A program made the position numbers and the translations under genes. The notes under the pieces are model-generated. The model did not search any database, had not been told where the DNA came from, and saw only the letters and a program-made list of their open reading frames with translations. Below, one piece after another: positions 45,004-54,408 of a stretch of 64,000 nt of DNA (the stretch's first letter is position 1; every line of letters starts with the position of its first letter). Origin of the DNA: Cupriavidus sp. WKF15 (lineage in GTDB: Bacteria > Pseudomonadota > Gammaproteobacteria > Burkholderiales > Burkholderiaceae); NCBI RefSeq assembly GCF_029278605.1, contig NZ_CP119573.1, positions 1,674,001 to 1,738,000 on the forward strand, written 5' to 3'.

Positions 45004-45584
45004 TGCCCGCGCTCGCGCTGCTGCCGTATGCCACCGAGGCAAGCAACGACAGCGGCCTGGCAGAGGTGGCCGATACCGGCCACGGCGAGGACGCAGGGCA
45101 CACCATGCGCCGTGCCCTGCGCCGTGCGCTGGGACAGTTCGCCACCGGCGTGGCGGTGGTCACGGCAACCGGGTCCGATGGCAGGCCCGTTGGCGTCACC
45201 ATCAATTCCCTGGCCTCGGTGTCGCTGTCGCCGCCGTTGCTGCTCTGGAGCCTGGCGCTCGGTTCCGGCAGCCTGGCCGCGTTCCGCGCCGCGCCTTGCC
45301 ATGCGATCAACGTGCTGGCACACACGCAGCAGGCCTTGTGCGAACGCTTTGCCACCAGCGGCATCGACCGCTTCCAGGGCGTGTCGCTCACGCCCGGACC
45401 ATGCGGTACGGCACTGATCGACAACGCGCTGGCCTGCTTCGTGTGCCGCCCGCGCAGCGCGCGCAAGGTCGGCGATCACGTCCTGTTCATTGTGGAGATC
45501 GTGTCCTACCGCATGAACCGGGGCGAGCCACTGGTGTTCCACGCCGGGGGCTTTGCGGGAATCAGCGCGGCTTGTCCGCAATGA
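45000..45584 (+). CDS. Flavin reductase (HpaC-like, FMN-binding split barrel)
   Basis: 194 residues. Flavin_Reduct domain at about 35-190: LRRALGQFATGVAVVTATGS, PVGVTINSLASVSLSPPLLL, and a C-terminal GDHVLFIVEIVSYRMNRGEP strand with the GG turn near the end. It supplies reduced flavin to a partner oxygenase; the partner is probably the overlapping acyl-CoA dehydrogenase-fold enzyme. ATGATG at 45000 gives two possible starts; the first overlaps the upstream stop by 4 nt. The 3' end overlaps that of the converging EamA gene by 23 nt. Confidence 0.92.
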   Translation: MMPALALLPYATEASNDSGLAEVADTGHGEDAGHTMRRALRRALGQFATGVAVVTATGSDGRPVGVTINSLASVSLSPPLLLWSLALGSGSLAAFRAAPCHAINVLAHTQQALCERFATSGIDRFQGVSLTPGPCGTALIDNALACFVCRPRSARKVGDHVLFIVEIVSYRMNRGEPLVFHAGGFAGISAACPQ

Positions 45585-46443
45585 CCAGCGCAATGCCGCC
45601 GAGCACGGCGGCAGCGCTGACGGCCAGCCGCAAGGTCATGGCTTCGCCGAGCAACGCCAGGCCACCCGCCGCCGCGATCACCGGCACGCTGAGCTGGACG
45701 GTCGCGGCGGTGGCGGCACGCAGCTGCGGCACGACCGCATACCAGACCACGTAGCCCAGTCCGGAGGTGAGGGCGCCGGACACCAGCGCACACGCCAGCC
45801 CGGCGCCGTCGAGGCGGCGCTGCGCGTGCATCAGCAAGGCCAGCACAAGCGCCGGCGGCATGGCGCGGGCGAAGTTCCCGGTGGTGGCGGCAATGGCATC
45901 GGCTGCCCCCCTGCCGCGCAGCGAATAGATGCCCCAGGCGATGCCGGCCACGACCATCAGCAACGATGAGCCCGGCGGCGGCGCCGACAGCCCCGGCAGC
46001 ACGAGCCACGCCAGTCCGCCGAGCGCCAGCGCGAGCCCCAGCCATTGCCAGGCGCGCAGGCGCTCGCCGGCGTACAGGCCATAGCCGGTCATGGTTGCCT
46101 GCACGGCGCCGAACAGCAGCAGCGCGCCTGTCCCGGCGGAAAGGTGGAGGTATGCGTACGAGAACGCTGCCGCATAGGCGAACAGCGCCAGTGCCGACGG
46201 CCAGTTGCCGCCAACCGCCACCCGGCGCGGGCCATGGCGGACCAGCAGGATCAGCCACAAGGCCGCCGCCGCGCTGACGACCCGGGCCAGCGTGAAGCTG
46301 GCCGCGTCGATCGCCGTGCCCTTGAGCGCGAGCCGGCACAGGATCGAATTGCCGGCAAAGGCCAGCATGGTGACAGCCGTCAGCAGGACGACGCGAGCGT
46401 GCGTCATGGCGGCCGGCGCCGCAGTGGCCGGCTCAGCCTGCAT
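45562..46443 (-). CDS. EamA/DMT family metabolite exporter
   Basis: 293 residues with ten hydrophobic helices in two EamA repeats, e.g. ARVVLLTAVTMLAFAGNSIL at the start and SVPVIAAAGGLALLGEAMTL in the second repeat. Inner-membrane drug/metabolite transporter; substrate unknown. ATG 46443 is chosen; a TTG at 46455 and ATG at 46407 are alternatives. The 5' end overlaps the micro-ORF at 46433-46546 by 11 nt. Confidence 0.9.
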   Translation of the reverse strand: MQAEPATAAPAAMTHARVVLLTAVTMLAFAGNSILCRLALKGTAIDAASFTLARVVSAAAALWLILLVRHGPRRVAVGGNWPSALALFAYAAAFSYAYLHLSAGTGALLLFGAVQATMTGYGLYAGERLRAWQWLGLALALGGLAWLVLPGLSAPPPGSSLLMVVAGIAWGIYSLRGRGAADAIAATTGNFARAMPPALVLALLMHAQRRLDGAGLACALVSGALTSGLGYVVWYAVVPQLRAATAATVQLSVPVIAAAGGLALLGEAMTLRLAVSAAAVLGGIALVIADKPR

Positions 46444-46546
46444 AGGCGTCGTCAAGCGAGAACGGGGAGGGGCTTTCGATGGCGCGCATCAGCGCCGCAT
46501 GGTTCGAGCCAAAGCCCCCCAGGCCGATGCAACCGGTCTTGCTCAT
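46433..46546 (-). CDS. Possible 37-residue peptide upstream of the EamA exporter
   Basis: The frame reads MSKTGCIGLGGFGSNHAALM and continues to SPFSLDDAYAG, 37 residues. It overlaps the EamA start out of frame by 11 nt, which would couple translation of the two. The GLGGFG stretch resembles a Rossmann glycine motif, so a dehydrogenase relic is possible; a short leader-like peptide exported by EamA is another idea. The ribosome site (GGACAAG) is weak. Unproven as a gene. Confidence 0.35.
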   Translation of the reverse strand: MSKTGCIGLGGFGSNHAALMRAIESPSPFSLDDAYAG

Positions 46547-46647
46547 GTTCTTGTCCGGTGAGTTGCGGTGTGGGTGCGGCACGGTCCTCGCCGCACACAG
46601 CGTCGTGATTGATCATAGTCACTGCGCAGCCACCGCAGGCAGCCGGA

Positions 46648-46923
46648 TCAGCGGGCGGCGCCGGCCGGTGCCGCCAGGATGGCGCGGATGCGCGCCAGGT
46701 ACTGGTCGCCAACCGCACGGTGCATGCGCGCCATTTCCTGGGCGAAATCCCGGCGCGTGGGCGGGCGGATACCCAGGCTGCGGCAGATGGTGGACAGGTA
46801 GGGCTTGCGCGCGCCTGCCAGCCGGCCCGCCGCGGACTGTAGCGCGGCATCGCCGATGCGCGCGCGCAGCCAGGCCAGCACCTGGCGATCATAGTCGTTC
46901 TGGACACGGATCAGATGTTCCAT
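46648..46923 (-). CDS. Hypothetical protein under SOS (LexA) control
   Basis: 91 residues, not recognised. Starts MEHLIRVQNDYDRQVLAWLR, continues with a basic IGDAALQSAAGRLAGARKPY LSTICRSLGIRPP segment and ends with a helical RDFAQEMARMHRAVGDQYLA region. Basic and helical overall, without signal peptide or membrane segment, so it could bind nucleic acid or a protein partner. The ATG at 46923 has GAGGA at the right distance; an ATG at 46944 would fall inside a LexA box. Two LexA-type boxes and a promoter directly upstream point to DNA-damage induction. A role as cell-division inhibitor, repair accessory or toxin is only speculation. Confidence 0.72.
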   Translation of the reverse strand: MEHLIRVQNDYDRQVLAWLRARIGDAALQSAAGRLAGARKPYLSTICRSLGIRPPTRRDFAQEMARMHRAVGDQYLARIRAILAAPAGAAR

Positions 46924-46936
46924 GGCATTCCTCGCA

Positions 46937-46988
46937 CTGTTCATCCATACAGTTACTGTAAATATATACAGTATCGGATGACAGGCAA
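46937..46988 (-). promoter_or_regulatory. Two LexA/SOS boxes on a sigma70-like promoter
   Basis: Box 1 is the 20-nt TACTGTAAATATATACAGTA at 46954-46973, close to the ideal enterobacterial SOS box. Box 2 is CTGTTCATCCATACAG at 46937-46952. Both fit CTGT-N8-ACAG exactly. Minus-strand promoter elements TTGCCT (46988-46983) and TATATT (46966-46961) are 16 nt apart, so box 1 covers the -10 element and box 2 the start region. Tight repression by LexA is expected. Confidence 0.85.
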
Positions 46989-47102
46989 GGAGAATGTGCC
47001 GCGCGACACGATTGACCGGTGGCGAGTGTTGCTCCTGTTGCTCCTTTTACGCCCAGGCGCTTCCGAACGCGACGGGTGCCGGCGCTGGCCAGCGCCGCCG
47101 GC

Positions 47103-47936
47103 TCATTCGGTCTCGTCGTCGTCCGCCGGCAGGATGCGGCCGCGCCGCGGCATTTCGGAGTCGAGCACCAGGCGGCCATGCACGCGGCCGTTCATGCGCG
47201 TGACGTAGTGCGTGCATTCTTCCATGTGGGCCGACATCAGCGCACGTACCGTCCCGGCGTCGCGCTGGCGCGCTGCCTCGACAATGCGCTTGTGGAAGAC
47301 GACGTTGGCCGCGCCGAATTTCTCGTGCTCGCAGGCGGGGGTGTCGTTGCCGAACACCACCAGCTGGCGAATCATCTCGTTGATCAGCTCGCAGGAGAAC
47401 CGCAGCATCGGGTTGGGATTGGCCGCCGCCAGGATGTCGTGGAAGGTCAGGTCTTCCTGGCGCTGGTCGAGCAGCGGCGTCGCGGCCGCGGCGGATGCCG
47501 GGTCGCACAGGTCGATGGTGCGTTCCAGCGCCCTGAAGTCGTCCTCGGTCAGGTGCGGCACCGCGCCGGCCGCCAGCTCGGGTTCCAGCAGGCGGCGCAC
47601 GGTATAGATGTCGGCAATGCCGACGTCCTTGAAGAACAGGTAGTTCTGCATCAGCTGGAAGGTGCGGTCCAGCGGCACTTCGACAATCGTGCCCCCGCCC
47701 GACGGCCCGGTGCTGACGCTGATCAGGCCCTGCACCTCCAGCGATTTGAGCGCCTCGCGGATCGTGCTCTTGCTGACCGAGAACATCTGCTGCAGCTTGA
47801 GCTCGTGCGGCAGCTTGTCGCCCGGGCGCAGGTTGCGCTGGGTAATCAGCCGCTTGAGTTCTTCCGCCACCAGGTCCGCGCGCTTCTGCTTGCGGATCTC
47901 GATGGCGCCGGTCTTGCCCTCCCGAAACGTCGCCAT
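47103..47936 (-). CDS. FadR-subfamily GntR regulator (FCD domain)
   Basis: 277 residues. GntR winged helix at about 18-85 (RADLVAEELKRLITQRNLRP, MFSVSKSTIREALKSLEVQG) and an FCD domain after about 100 (VRRLLEPELAAGAVPHLTED, FHDILAAANPNPML, HKRIVEAARQRDAGTVRALM) with metal/ligand His residues. Divergent from the Liv transporter operon, which it probably represses through the palindrome at 48241-48266. The start at 47936 precedes the first conserved helix by about 18 residues. Confidence 0.93.
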   Translation of the reverse strand: MATFREGKTGAIEIRKQKRADLVAEELKRLITQRNLRPGDKLPHELKLQQMFSVSKSTIREALKSLEVQGLISVSTGPSGGGTIVEVPLDRTFQLMQNYLFFKDVGIADIYTVRRLLEPELAAGAVPHLTEDDFRALERTIDLCDPASAAAATPLLDQRQEDLTFHDILAAANPNPMLRFSCELINEMIRQLVVFGNDTPACEHEKFGAANVVFHKRIVEAARQRDAGTVRALMSAHMEECTHYVTRMNGRVHGRLVLDSEMPRRGRILPADDDETE

Positions 47937-48204
47937 TGCCTCTTTCCTTGTCTTTCGCCACGCAGCCTGCCGGCCCGTGGGCGCCGCCATTCTAACCAGC
48001 GCCGTTGATTCCATCCGCATTGTGCGCGCACGCGGTGCCAGCGCGCTTCGCAAGCCGCCACCGGCTTGCCCCGGCTCGGTGCGTGCCGCCCGGCAACAAC
48101 GCGTGCCTGCACCGTTCCTGTTACGCGTGAGCGCCGGTCCCGTACAGCGAAATACCCCGTCAGGCGCCGGTCCGGAGCGTGCGTAAACCCTGACTTTCCG
48201 TTTG

Positions 48205-48266
48205 TTGACAATGGTTCCGGCCGACTCCTAAGATAATTCTATTCTATTTATCATCATAAATAGAAT
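48205..48266 (+). promoter_or_regulatory. Promoter and palindromic operator of the Liv/carbamoylase operon
   Basis: TTGACA (48205-48210) and TAAGAT (48229-48234) with an 18-nt spacer form a strong sigma70 promoter for the rightward operon. Immediately downstream is a perfect 10-bp inverted repeat, ATTCTATTTA-TCATCA-TAAATAGAAT (48241-48266), covering the likely transcription start. The AT-rich island stands out in GC-rich DNA and is the best operator candidate for the adjacent FadR-type regulator. The rest of the 474-nt spacer 47937-48410 has no gene. Confidence 0.72.
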
Positions 48267-48410
48267 AAACAGGTTCGATTCTTGCTCGGTCGGTATCGGA
48301 GCCGGGCGAAAGTCACCAGCATGTCGGGGAGACGGTGGAGCGCCGATGACATGGCGTTGTCCAGACTTTCGCCCCGTGCAGCCCGATCCCCACATACCGA
48401 GGAGTGAGCC

Positions 48411-49613
48411 TTGAATCGTCGTGACCTGCTGAAACTGGCGGCGCTGTCTGCCGTCCCCACTTCCCTGATCCATGCCCGCAGCGCCTTTGCCGCCGGCGAG
48501 GCCCTGGAGTTCGGCTGCCCCGTCCCCATGTCCGGAGCCTTTGCCGCCAACGGGAAATTCGCGGACCTGGGCATGCGTCTGGCCCTGGAGCAGTACGGCC
48601 AGGTGCTGGGCCGGCCGCTGAAGTACAGCGTGCTCGATACCGAAGGCAAGCCTGCCACCGCAGTGCGCAAGGTGCAGGAACTGGCCCAGCAGAAGTCCGC
48701 GCGCTACTTTGCCGGCGGCATCCTGTCGTCCGAGTCGCTCGCCATGGGCAAGGAGGCCGAGAAGTTCGGCGGCGTGTTCGTGACCACGGCCGGCGCGGAC
48801 GAGATCACGGGCAAGGACTGCAACCGCGCCACGTTCCGCTGGTCGGTACCGACCTTCGGCGCGATCGAGCGCACCGTGCGGCCGCTGATCGAGTCGATGC
48901 CGAAGGCCAAGCGCTGGTACACGATCACGCCGCAATACGTGTTTGGCGAGGGCCTGTTATCGGCGGCGAAGACGATCTTCAAGGAAAAAGGCATCGAGCA
49001 TGTCGGCAACAGCTACCACGCGCTGACCGAGAAGGAGTTCAGCGGCTATCTCACCAATGCGCTGGCGGCCAAGCCGGACGTCCTGCTGATCCTGAACTTC
49101 GGTTCGCAGTCCGCCGACACGCTGCGCCAGGCCGTCAGCTTCGGCATGAAGAAGAACACCACCATCCTGCTGGCGTGGGCGTCGGGCCTGGAGCAGTTTG
49201 AGTCGCTCGGCGCCGACCTGTGCGAGGGCGTCTACTTCGGCGCGCAGTACTGGCACGGCGTGGATACCCCGCTGAACCGCGAGCTGGTCAAGCGCAGCCA
49301 AGACAAGTTCAAGGCCAATCCCAACTACAGCCTGGCGGGCTCGTACATCTGCACCAAGATCCTGGTGGACGGCATGATCAAGGCCGGCAGCGCCGATCCG
49401 AAGGCCGTGGTCGCGGCGCTCGAAGGCATGAAGTACGAGGGCCTGACCGGTCCCGAGGAAATCCGCGCCGCCGACCACCAGGTGCTGAAGAACTACTACC
49501 TGCTCAAGGGCAAGGCCAGGTCGCGCATGAAGGACAAGGACGACTACGCCGACGTCGTCAGCGTCGGCAAGGCCTTCCTGCCGGTCGACCAGACCCAGTG
49601 CAAGATGGCCTGA
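48411..49613 (+). CDS. Liv/amide-type ABC transporter substrate-binding protein, Tat-like signal
   Basis: 400 residues. The signal NRRDLLKLAALSAVPTSLI followed by HARSAFA has a twin-arginine motif. Periplasmic-binding fold type 1 (Peripla_BP_6): EFGCPVPMSGAFAANGKFAD, AGADEITGKDCNRATFRWSV, YVFGEGLLSAAKTIFKEKGI. The start codon is TTG at 48411 with GAGGAGTGAGCC upstream. First gene of an operon with livHMGF, a carbamoylase and an M81 hydrolase. Ligand probably an amino-acid or amide derivative handled by those enzymes. Confidence 0.92.
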   Translation: MNRRDLLKLAALSAVPTSLIHARSAFAAGEALEFGCPVPMSGAFAANGKFADLGMRLALEQYGQVLGRPLKYSVLDTEGKPATAVRKVQELAQQKSARYFAGGILSSESLAMGKEAEKFGGVFVTTAGADEITGKDCNRATFRWSVPTFGAIERTVRPLIESMPKAKRWYTITPQYVFGEGLLSAAKTIFKEKGIEHVGNSYHALTEKEFSGYLTNALAAKPDVLLILNFGSQSADTLRQAVSFGMKKNTTILLAWASGLEQFESLGADLCEGVYFGAQYWHGVDTPLNRELVKRSQDKFKANPNYSLAGSYICTKILVDGMIKAGSADPKAVVAALEGMKYEGLTGPEEIRAADHQVLKNYYLLKGKARSRMKDKDDYADVVSVGKAFLPVDQTQCKMA

Positions 49614-49726
49614 TGTCCTGAGGCCGTGCGGGGCAGCCGCCCCGGCGGACAGCACACCGAAGCACACAGAAGCACCATGCCGCGCGGCCGCGCGCGGCGT
49701 GGCGGCTTCCCACATTCGTACGACTC

Positions 49727-50584
49727 ATGAACGTCTATCTGTTGCAGGTGATCAACGGCGTCGGGATCGGCATGCTCTACTTCCTGCTGGCGGTAGGGCT
49801 GTCGATCGTGTTCGGCTTGTTGCGCTTCGTCAATTTCGCCCATGGCGCGTTCTATGCGCTGGGCGCCTATCTCTGTTTCCAGGCGCTGCAGATCGGGCTG
49901 AACTTCTGGGTGGCGCTGGTCGTCGCGCCGATCGTGATCGGCGCGCTGGCCTGGCTCACCGAAAAGGTCATGCTGCGCCATGTCTATGCGCAGCCGCACG
50001 AGTTCCACATCCTGGTCACGGTCGGCCTGGCGCTGGCCGTGCAGGAACTCATCATCGTCGGCTGGGGTCCGCTCGGCGTCGACGTGCCGCCGCCGGACGC
50101 GCTGCAGGGTGTGGTGATGTGGGGCGACTTCATCTATCCCAAGTACCGCCTGTTCGTGATCGGCTTCACCGGGCTGCTGGCCATCGGCCTGTGGTGGCTG
50201 CTGGAAGGCACGCGCCTGGGCAGCGCGGTGCGCGCTGGCAGCGAATCCACCGAGATGGTGTCGCTGCTCGGCATCAATGTGTTCCGCCTGTTCAGCCTGA
50301 TGTTCGCGCTGGGCGCCGCCACCGCGGCGATTGCCGGGGTGCTGGCCGCGCCGATCCGCGGCGCCGAACCCTTCATGGGGGTCGAGGCGCTGGGCGTGGC
50401 CTTCATCGTGGTCGTGGTGGGAGGCATGGGCAGCTTTACCGGGGCGCTGGTGGGCGGCCTGCTCGTCGGCGTCGTGCAGAGCCTGATGAGCACGCTGTGG
50501 CCGGAAGGCGCGCGGCTGATGATCTACGTCGCCATGGCCGCGGTGCTGCTGCTGCGTCCGCATGGCTTGCTGGGGAGGGGATGA
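49727..50584 (+). CDS. livH: Branched-chain amino-acid-type ABC permease (LivH)
   Basis: 285 residues, eight or so helices, starting VYLLQVINGVGIGMLYFLLA and with the permease loop blocks GLLRFVNFAHGAFYALGAYL and AAPIRGAEPFMGVEALGVAF. Inner-membrane pore subunit, partner of LivM. Follows the binding-protein gene by 113 nt; its stop overlaps the livM start. Confidence 0.95.
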   Translation: MNVYLLQVINGVGIGMLYFLLAVGLSIVFGLLRFVNFAHGAFYALGAYLCFQALQIGLNFWVALVVAPIVIGALAWLTEKVMLRHVYAQPHEFHILVTVGLALAVQELIIVGWGPLGVDVPPPDALQGVVMWGDFIYPKYRLFVIGFTGLLAIGLWWLLEGTRLGSAVRAGSESTEMVSLLGINVFRLFSLMFALGAATAAIAGVLAAPIRGAEPFMGVEALGVAFIVVVVGGMGSFTGALVGGLLVGVVQSLMSTLWPEGARLMIYVAMAAVLLLRPHGLLGRG

Positions 50585-51579
50585 TGGCAATGGATAAACA
50601 AGGGCTCGTGCGTTACCGCTTCTGGTGGCTGGCACTCGGCGTCACGCTGCTGCTGCCGTTGACGATGCGCTCCGGCACGCTTGCCACCGAAGTGCTGGTC
50701 TATGCGATGGCGGCCATGGCGTGCAACCTGCTGCTCGGCTACACCGGCCTGCTGTCGTTCGGCCAGGGCATCTTCTTCGGCCTGGGCAGCTATGCGGTGG
50801 GGCTGGCGCTGACGCGCGCCGGACTGCCGATGCCGCTGGCGTTGCTGCTGGCGATCGTGATCGGCGCGGCCGCCGCCGCGCTGGTCGGCTGGTTCGCGAT
50901 CCGGCAGCGCGGCACGTACTTCGTGATGCTGACGCTGGCGTTCGCGCAGATGTTCTACTTCCTGGCCTACACCGCGCCCGGCATTACCGGCGGCGACAAC
51001 GGCCTGCTGGATATCCCGCGTCCGCCGCTGTCGGTGGCCGGTCACGACCTGGTCTCGCTGGCCTCGCCGTGGCAGTTCTATGGCTTTGTCGCGGTGGTGT
51101 TCCTGGCTGTGTTCTTCCTGGTGCTGCGCGTGACCGAGTCCGTGCTCGGCCGCACGCTGCTGGCGATCCGCGACAACGAGGAGCGCGCGCTCGCGGTCGG
51201 CTACAACATCAAGGCGTTCAAGCTGCTGGCCTTCATGGTCTCCGGCGCGGTCACCGGGCTGGCCGGCGCGCTGCACGCCATGCTGACCGGCATCGCGCCG
51301 CTGACCAATATCGACTATCACGCCAGCGAGATGATCCTGGTGATGACCGTGATCGGCGGCACCAGCAACATCTTTGCCTCTGTGCTCGGCGCCGCCTTCT
51401 ATGTGCTGCTGGCGGACTGGCTGTCCACGCTCTGGCCGCGCTGGCTGATGCTGCTCGGCTTCCTGCTGATCGCGGTCAGCCTGTTCATGCAGCGCGGGCT
51501 GTGGGGGCTGGGCGCCTCGGTGTGGAATCGTCTGCGCGGCGTGCGCCGCGCTCCCGTCACGCAGGAGGAACGCGCATGA
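50581..51579 (+). CDS. livM: Branched-chain amino-acid-type ABC permease (LivM)
   Basis: 332 residues with nine or so helices; typical blocks NLLLGYTGLLSFGQGIFFGL and the cytoplasmic IRDNEERALAVGYNIKAFKL loop that contacts the ATPases. Start ATGATG at 50581 overlaps the livH stop by 4 nt; the stop overlaps livG. Confidence 0.95.
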   Translation: MMAMDKQGLVRYRFWWLALGVTLLLPLTMRSGTLATEVLVYAMAAMACNLLLGYTGLLSFGQGIFFGLGSYAVGLALTRAGLPMPLALLLAIVIGAAAAALVGWFAIRQRGTYFVMLTLAFAQMFYFLAYTAPGITGGDNGLLDIPRPPLSVAGHDLVSLASPWQFYGFVAVVFLAVFFLVLRVTESVLGRTLLAIRDNEERALAVGYNIKAFKLLAFMVSGAVTGLAGALHAMLTGIAPLTNIDYHASEMILVMTVIGGTSNIFASVLGAAFYVLLADWLSTLWPRWLMLLGFLLIAVSLFMQRGLWGLGASVWNRLRGVRRAPVTQEERA

Positions 51580-52351
51580 ACCCCGGAAATAAAACGCCCA
51601 TTCTCGAAGCTACCGGCATCGTCAAGCAATATGGCAAGTTCATGGCCCTGGGCGGCGTCGACCTGCGCGTGATGTCCGGCACGATCCATTCGGTCATCGG
51701 CCCGAACGGCGCCGGCAAGACCACGCTGTTCCACATGCTGACCGGCACCAAGGCAGTCAGCGCCGGTCGCATCGTGTTCGACGGCAAGGACGTCACCGGC
51801 GAAACCGACTACCAGCGGGTCCAGCGCGGCATCGCCCGTTCGTTCCAGGTGACCAGTCTGTTCCCGAACCTGGCCGTGCGCGAGAACCTGCGCCTGGCCG
51901 CGCTGGGCACGTCGCCGCGCAAGGCGATGAACGGGTGGCGCCTGCCGGCCGGCGATCTGGCCTGCGCCGACGTCGTCGACCAGGTGCTGGAGCGGCTGGA
52001 GTTGAGCCGGGTCGCCGACAACCCAGCGGGCGTGCTTTCGCACGGCCAGCAGCGGCGCCTGGAAGTCGGCATGGCGATTGCGGCGCGGCCGCGCGCGATT
52101 TTCCTGGACGAGCCGACTTCGGGCATGGGCGTCGACGACCTCGGCGCGATGAAGCGTTTGATCCGCGGACTCGCGCAGGACCACACCGTGGTCCTGATCG
52201 AACACAACATGGACATCGTAATGGACATCTCCGACACCGTCACCGTGATGCAGCAAGGCAAGGTGCTGATGGAAGGCGCGCCCGCGGTCGTGCGCAGCGA
52301 CCCGCGCGTGCGTGCCGCCTATCTCGGCAACATGATTACCGGAGGCAAGGG

Positions 52352-52355
<4 letters not shown>
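51576..52355 (+). CDS. livG: ABC transporter ATP-binding protein (LivG)
   Basis: 259 residues. Walker A GPNGAGKTT, Q-loop near RSFQVTSLFPNLAVRENLRL, signature LSHGQQRRLEVGMAIAARPR and Walker B AIFLDEPTSGMGV are all present. The livG-type insertion before the signature is there. Overlaps livM and livF by 4 nt each. Confidence 0.95.
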
Positions 52356-53056
<701 letters not shown>

Positions 53057-53105
53057 ACCCAATCTTGCAGGCCGGCGTGCCGGCCAACCGAATACGAGGG
53101 ATTTC

Positions 53106-54389
53106 ATGACTACCATGCAAGCCGCCCGCACGGCAGCCGCCACTGCCGGTGCGCGGGCCGACCTGCGCGTCGACGGGGACCGCCTGTGGGACACGCTGAT
53201 GCGCCTGGCCACCATCGGCGCCACGCCCAAGGGCGGTGTATGCCGCCTGGCGCTGACCGACCTGGACCGGCAGGGGCGCGACTTCTTCGTCGCCGAAGCC
53301 AAAGCCGCGGGATGCGCGATCCGGGTCGATGCCATCGGCAATATCTTCGCGCGTCGCGCCGGGCGCGACGACACGCTGCCGCCGGTCATGACCGGCAGCC
53401 ATATCGACACGCAGCCGACCGGCGGCAAGTTCGACGGCAACTATGGCGTGTTCGCCGGCATCGAGGTGCTGCGCACGCTGGATGACGCCGGCATTGTCAC
53501 CGATGCGCCGCTCGAGGTCGCGGTGTGGACCAACGAGGAGGGCTCGCGCTTTGTCCCGGTCATGATGGGCTCGGGCGCGTTCATCGGCGAATTCGCGCTG
53601 CCCGACGTGCTGCAGCAGCTTGACCGCGACGGTATCTCCGTCGGACAGGCGCTGCAGTCCATCGGCTATGCCGGACCGGAGCCGGTCGGCGCGCGCCCCG
53701 TGGGGGCATACTTTGAAGCCCATATCGAGCAGGGCCCGGTGCTGGAAGCGAACGACATCACCATCGGCGTAGTGACCGGTGCCCTCGGCCAGCGCTGGTA
53801 CGACGTGGTGCTGACCGGCATGGAAGCGCATGCCGGGCCCACGCCGATGCACTTGCGCAAGGACGCGCTGCTGGCCGCATCGGAACTTGTCGGCATGGTC
53901 AACCGCATCGCGCTGGACCATCCGCCGCATGGGCGCAGCACCGTGGGCTGTCTGAGCGTGCATCCCGATTCGCGCAACGTGATTCCGGGCCGGGTCACGA
54001 TGACGGTCGACCTGCGCGCCGCTGACGACACCGTGCTGTCCGCCATGGACACGGCGTTCCGTGCCGCCGCCGCGGCCCTGTCGGCACGCAGCGGTATCGC
54101 CATCGATCTGCAGCAGGTAGTGTATTTCCCGCCCCAGCCGTTCGAAGCCCGTCTGGTCGAAGCGGTACGGGACGGCGCACGCCGCCTCGGGCATTCCGCC
54201 ATGGACGTGATCAGCGGTGCCGGGCACGACGCGGTCTACCTGGCCCGCGTCGCCCCGGCGGCGATGATCTTCGTGCCGTGCAAGGACGGCATCAGCCACA
54301 ACGAAATCGAAGACGCACGGCCCGAGCACCTCGAAGCCGGCTGCAATGTGCTGCTGCACGCGATGCTCGATGCCGCCACGCTGCCCTGA
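53106..54389 (+). CDS. Zn-dependent N-carbamoyl amino acid amidase (M20, hydantoinase/carbamoylase family)
   Basis: 427 residues. Metal and catalytic blocks of the M20 hydantoinase/carbamoylase group: TGSHIDTQPTGGKFDGNYGV (about residues 97-116), NEEGSRFVP, AHIEQGPVLEANDITIGVVT and the late GAGHDAVYLARV. Relatives are beta-ureidopropionase, L-carbamoylase and allantoate amidohydrolase, which hydrolyse N-carbamoyl or ureido groups. In this operon, with a Liv importer and a nearby omega-aminotransferase, a carbamoyl-beta-amino acid is a reasonable guess but not shown. The start at 53106 follows a CGAGGGATTTC ribosome site. Confidence 0.9.
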   Translation: MTTMQAARTAAATAGARADLRVDGDRLWDTLMRLATIGATPKGGVCRLALTDLDRQGRDFFVAEAKAAGCAIRVDAIGNIFARRAGRDDTLPPVMTGSHIDTQPTGGKFDGNYGVFAGIEVLRTLDDAGIVTDAPLEVAVWTNEEGSRFVPVMMGSGAFIGEFALPDVLQQLDRDGISVGQALQSIGYAGPEPVGARPVGAYFEAHIEQGPVLEANDITIGVVTGALGQRWYDVVLTGMEAHAGPTPMHLRKDALLAASELVGMVNRIALDHPPHGRSTVGCLSVHPDSRNVIPGRVTMTVDLRAADDTVLSAMDTAFRAAAAALSARSGIAIDLQQVVYFPPQPFEARLVEAVRDGARRLGHSAMDVISGAGHDAVYLARVAPAAMIFVPCKDGISHNEIEDARPEHLEAGCNVLLHAMLDAATLP

Positions 54390-54408
54390 ACCCGAACGGA
54401 CTGCCCCG

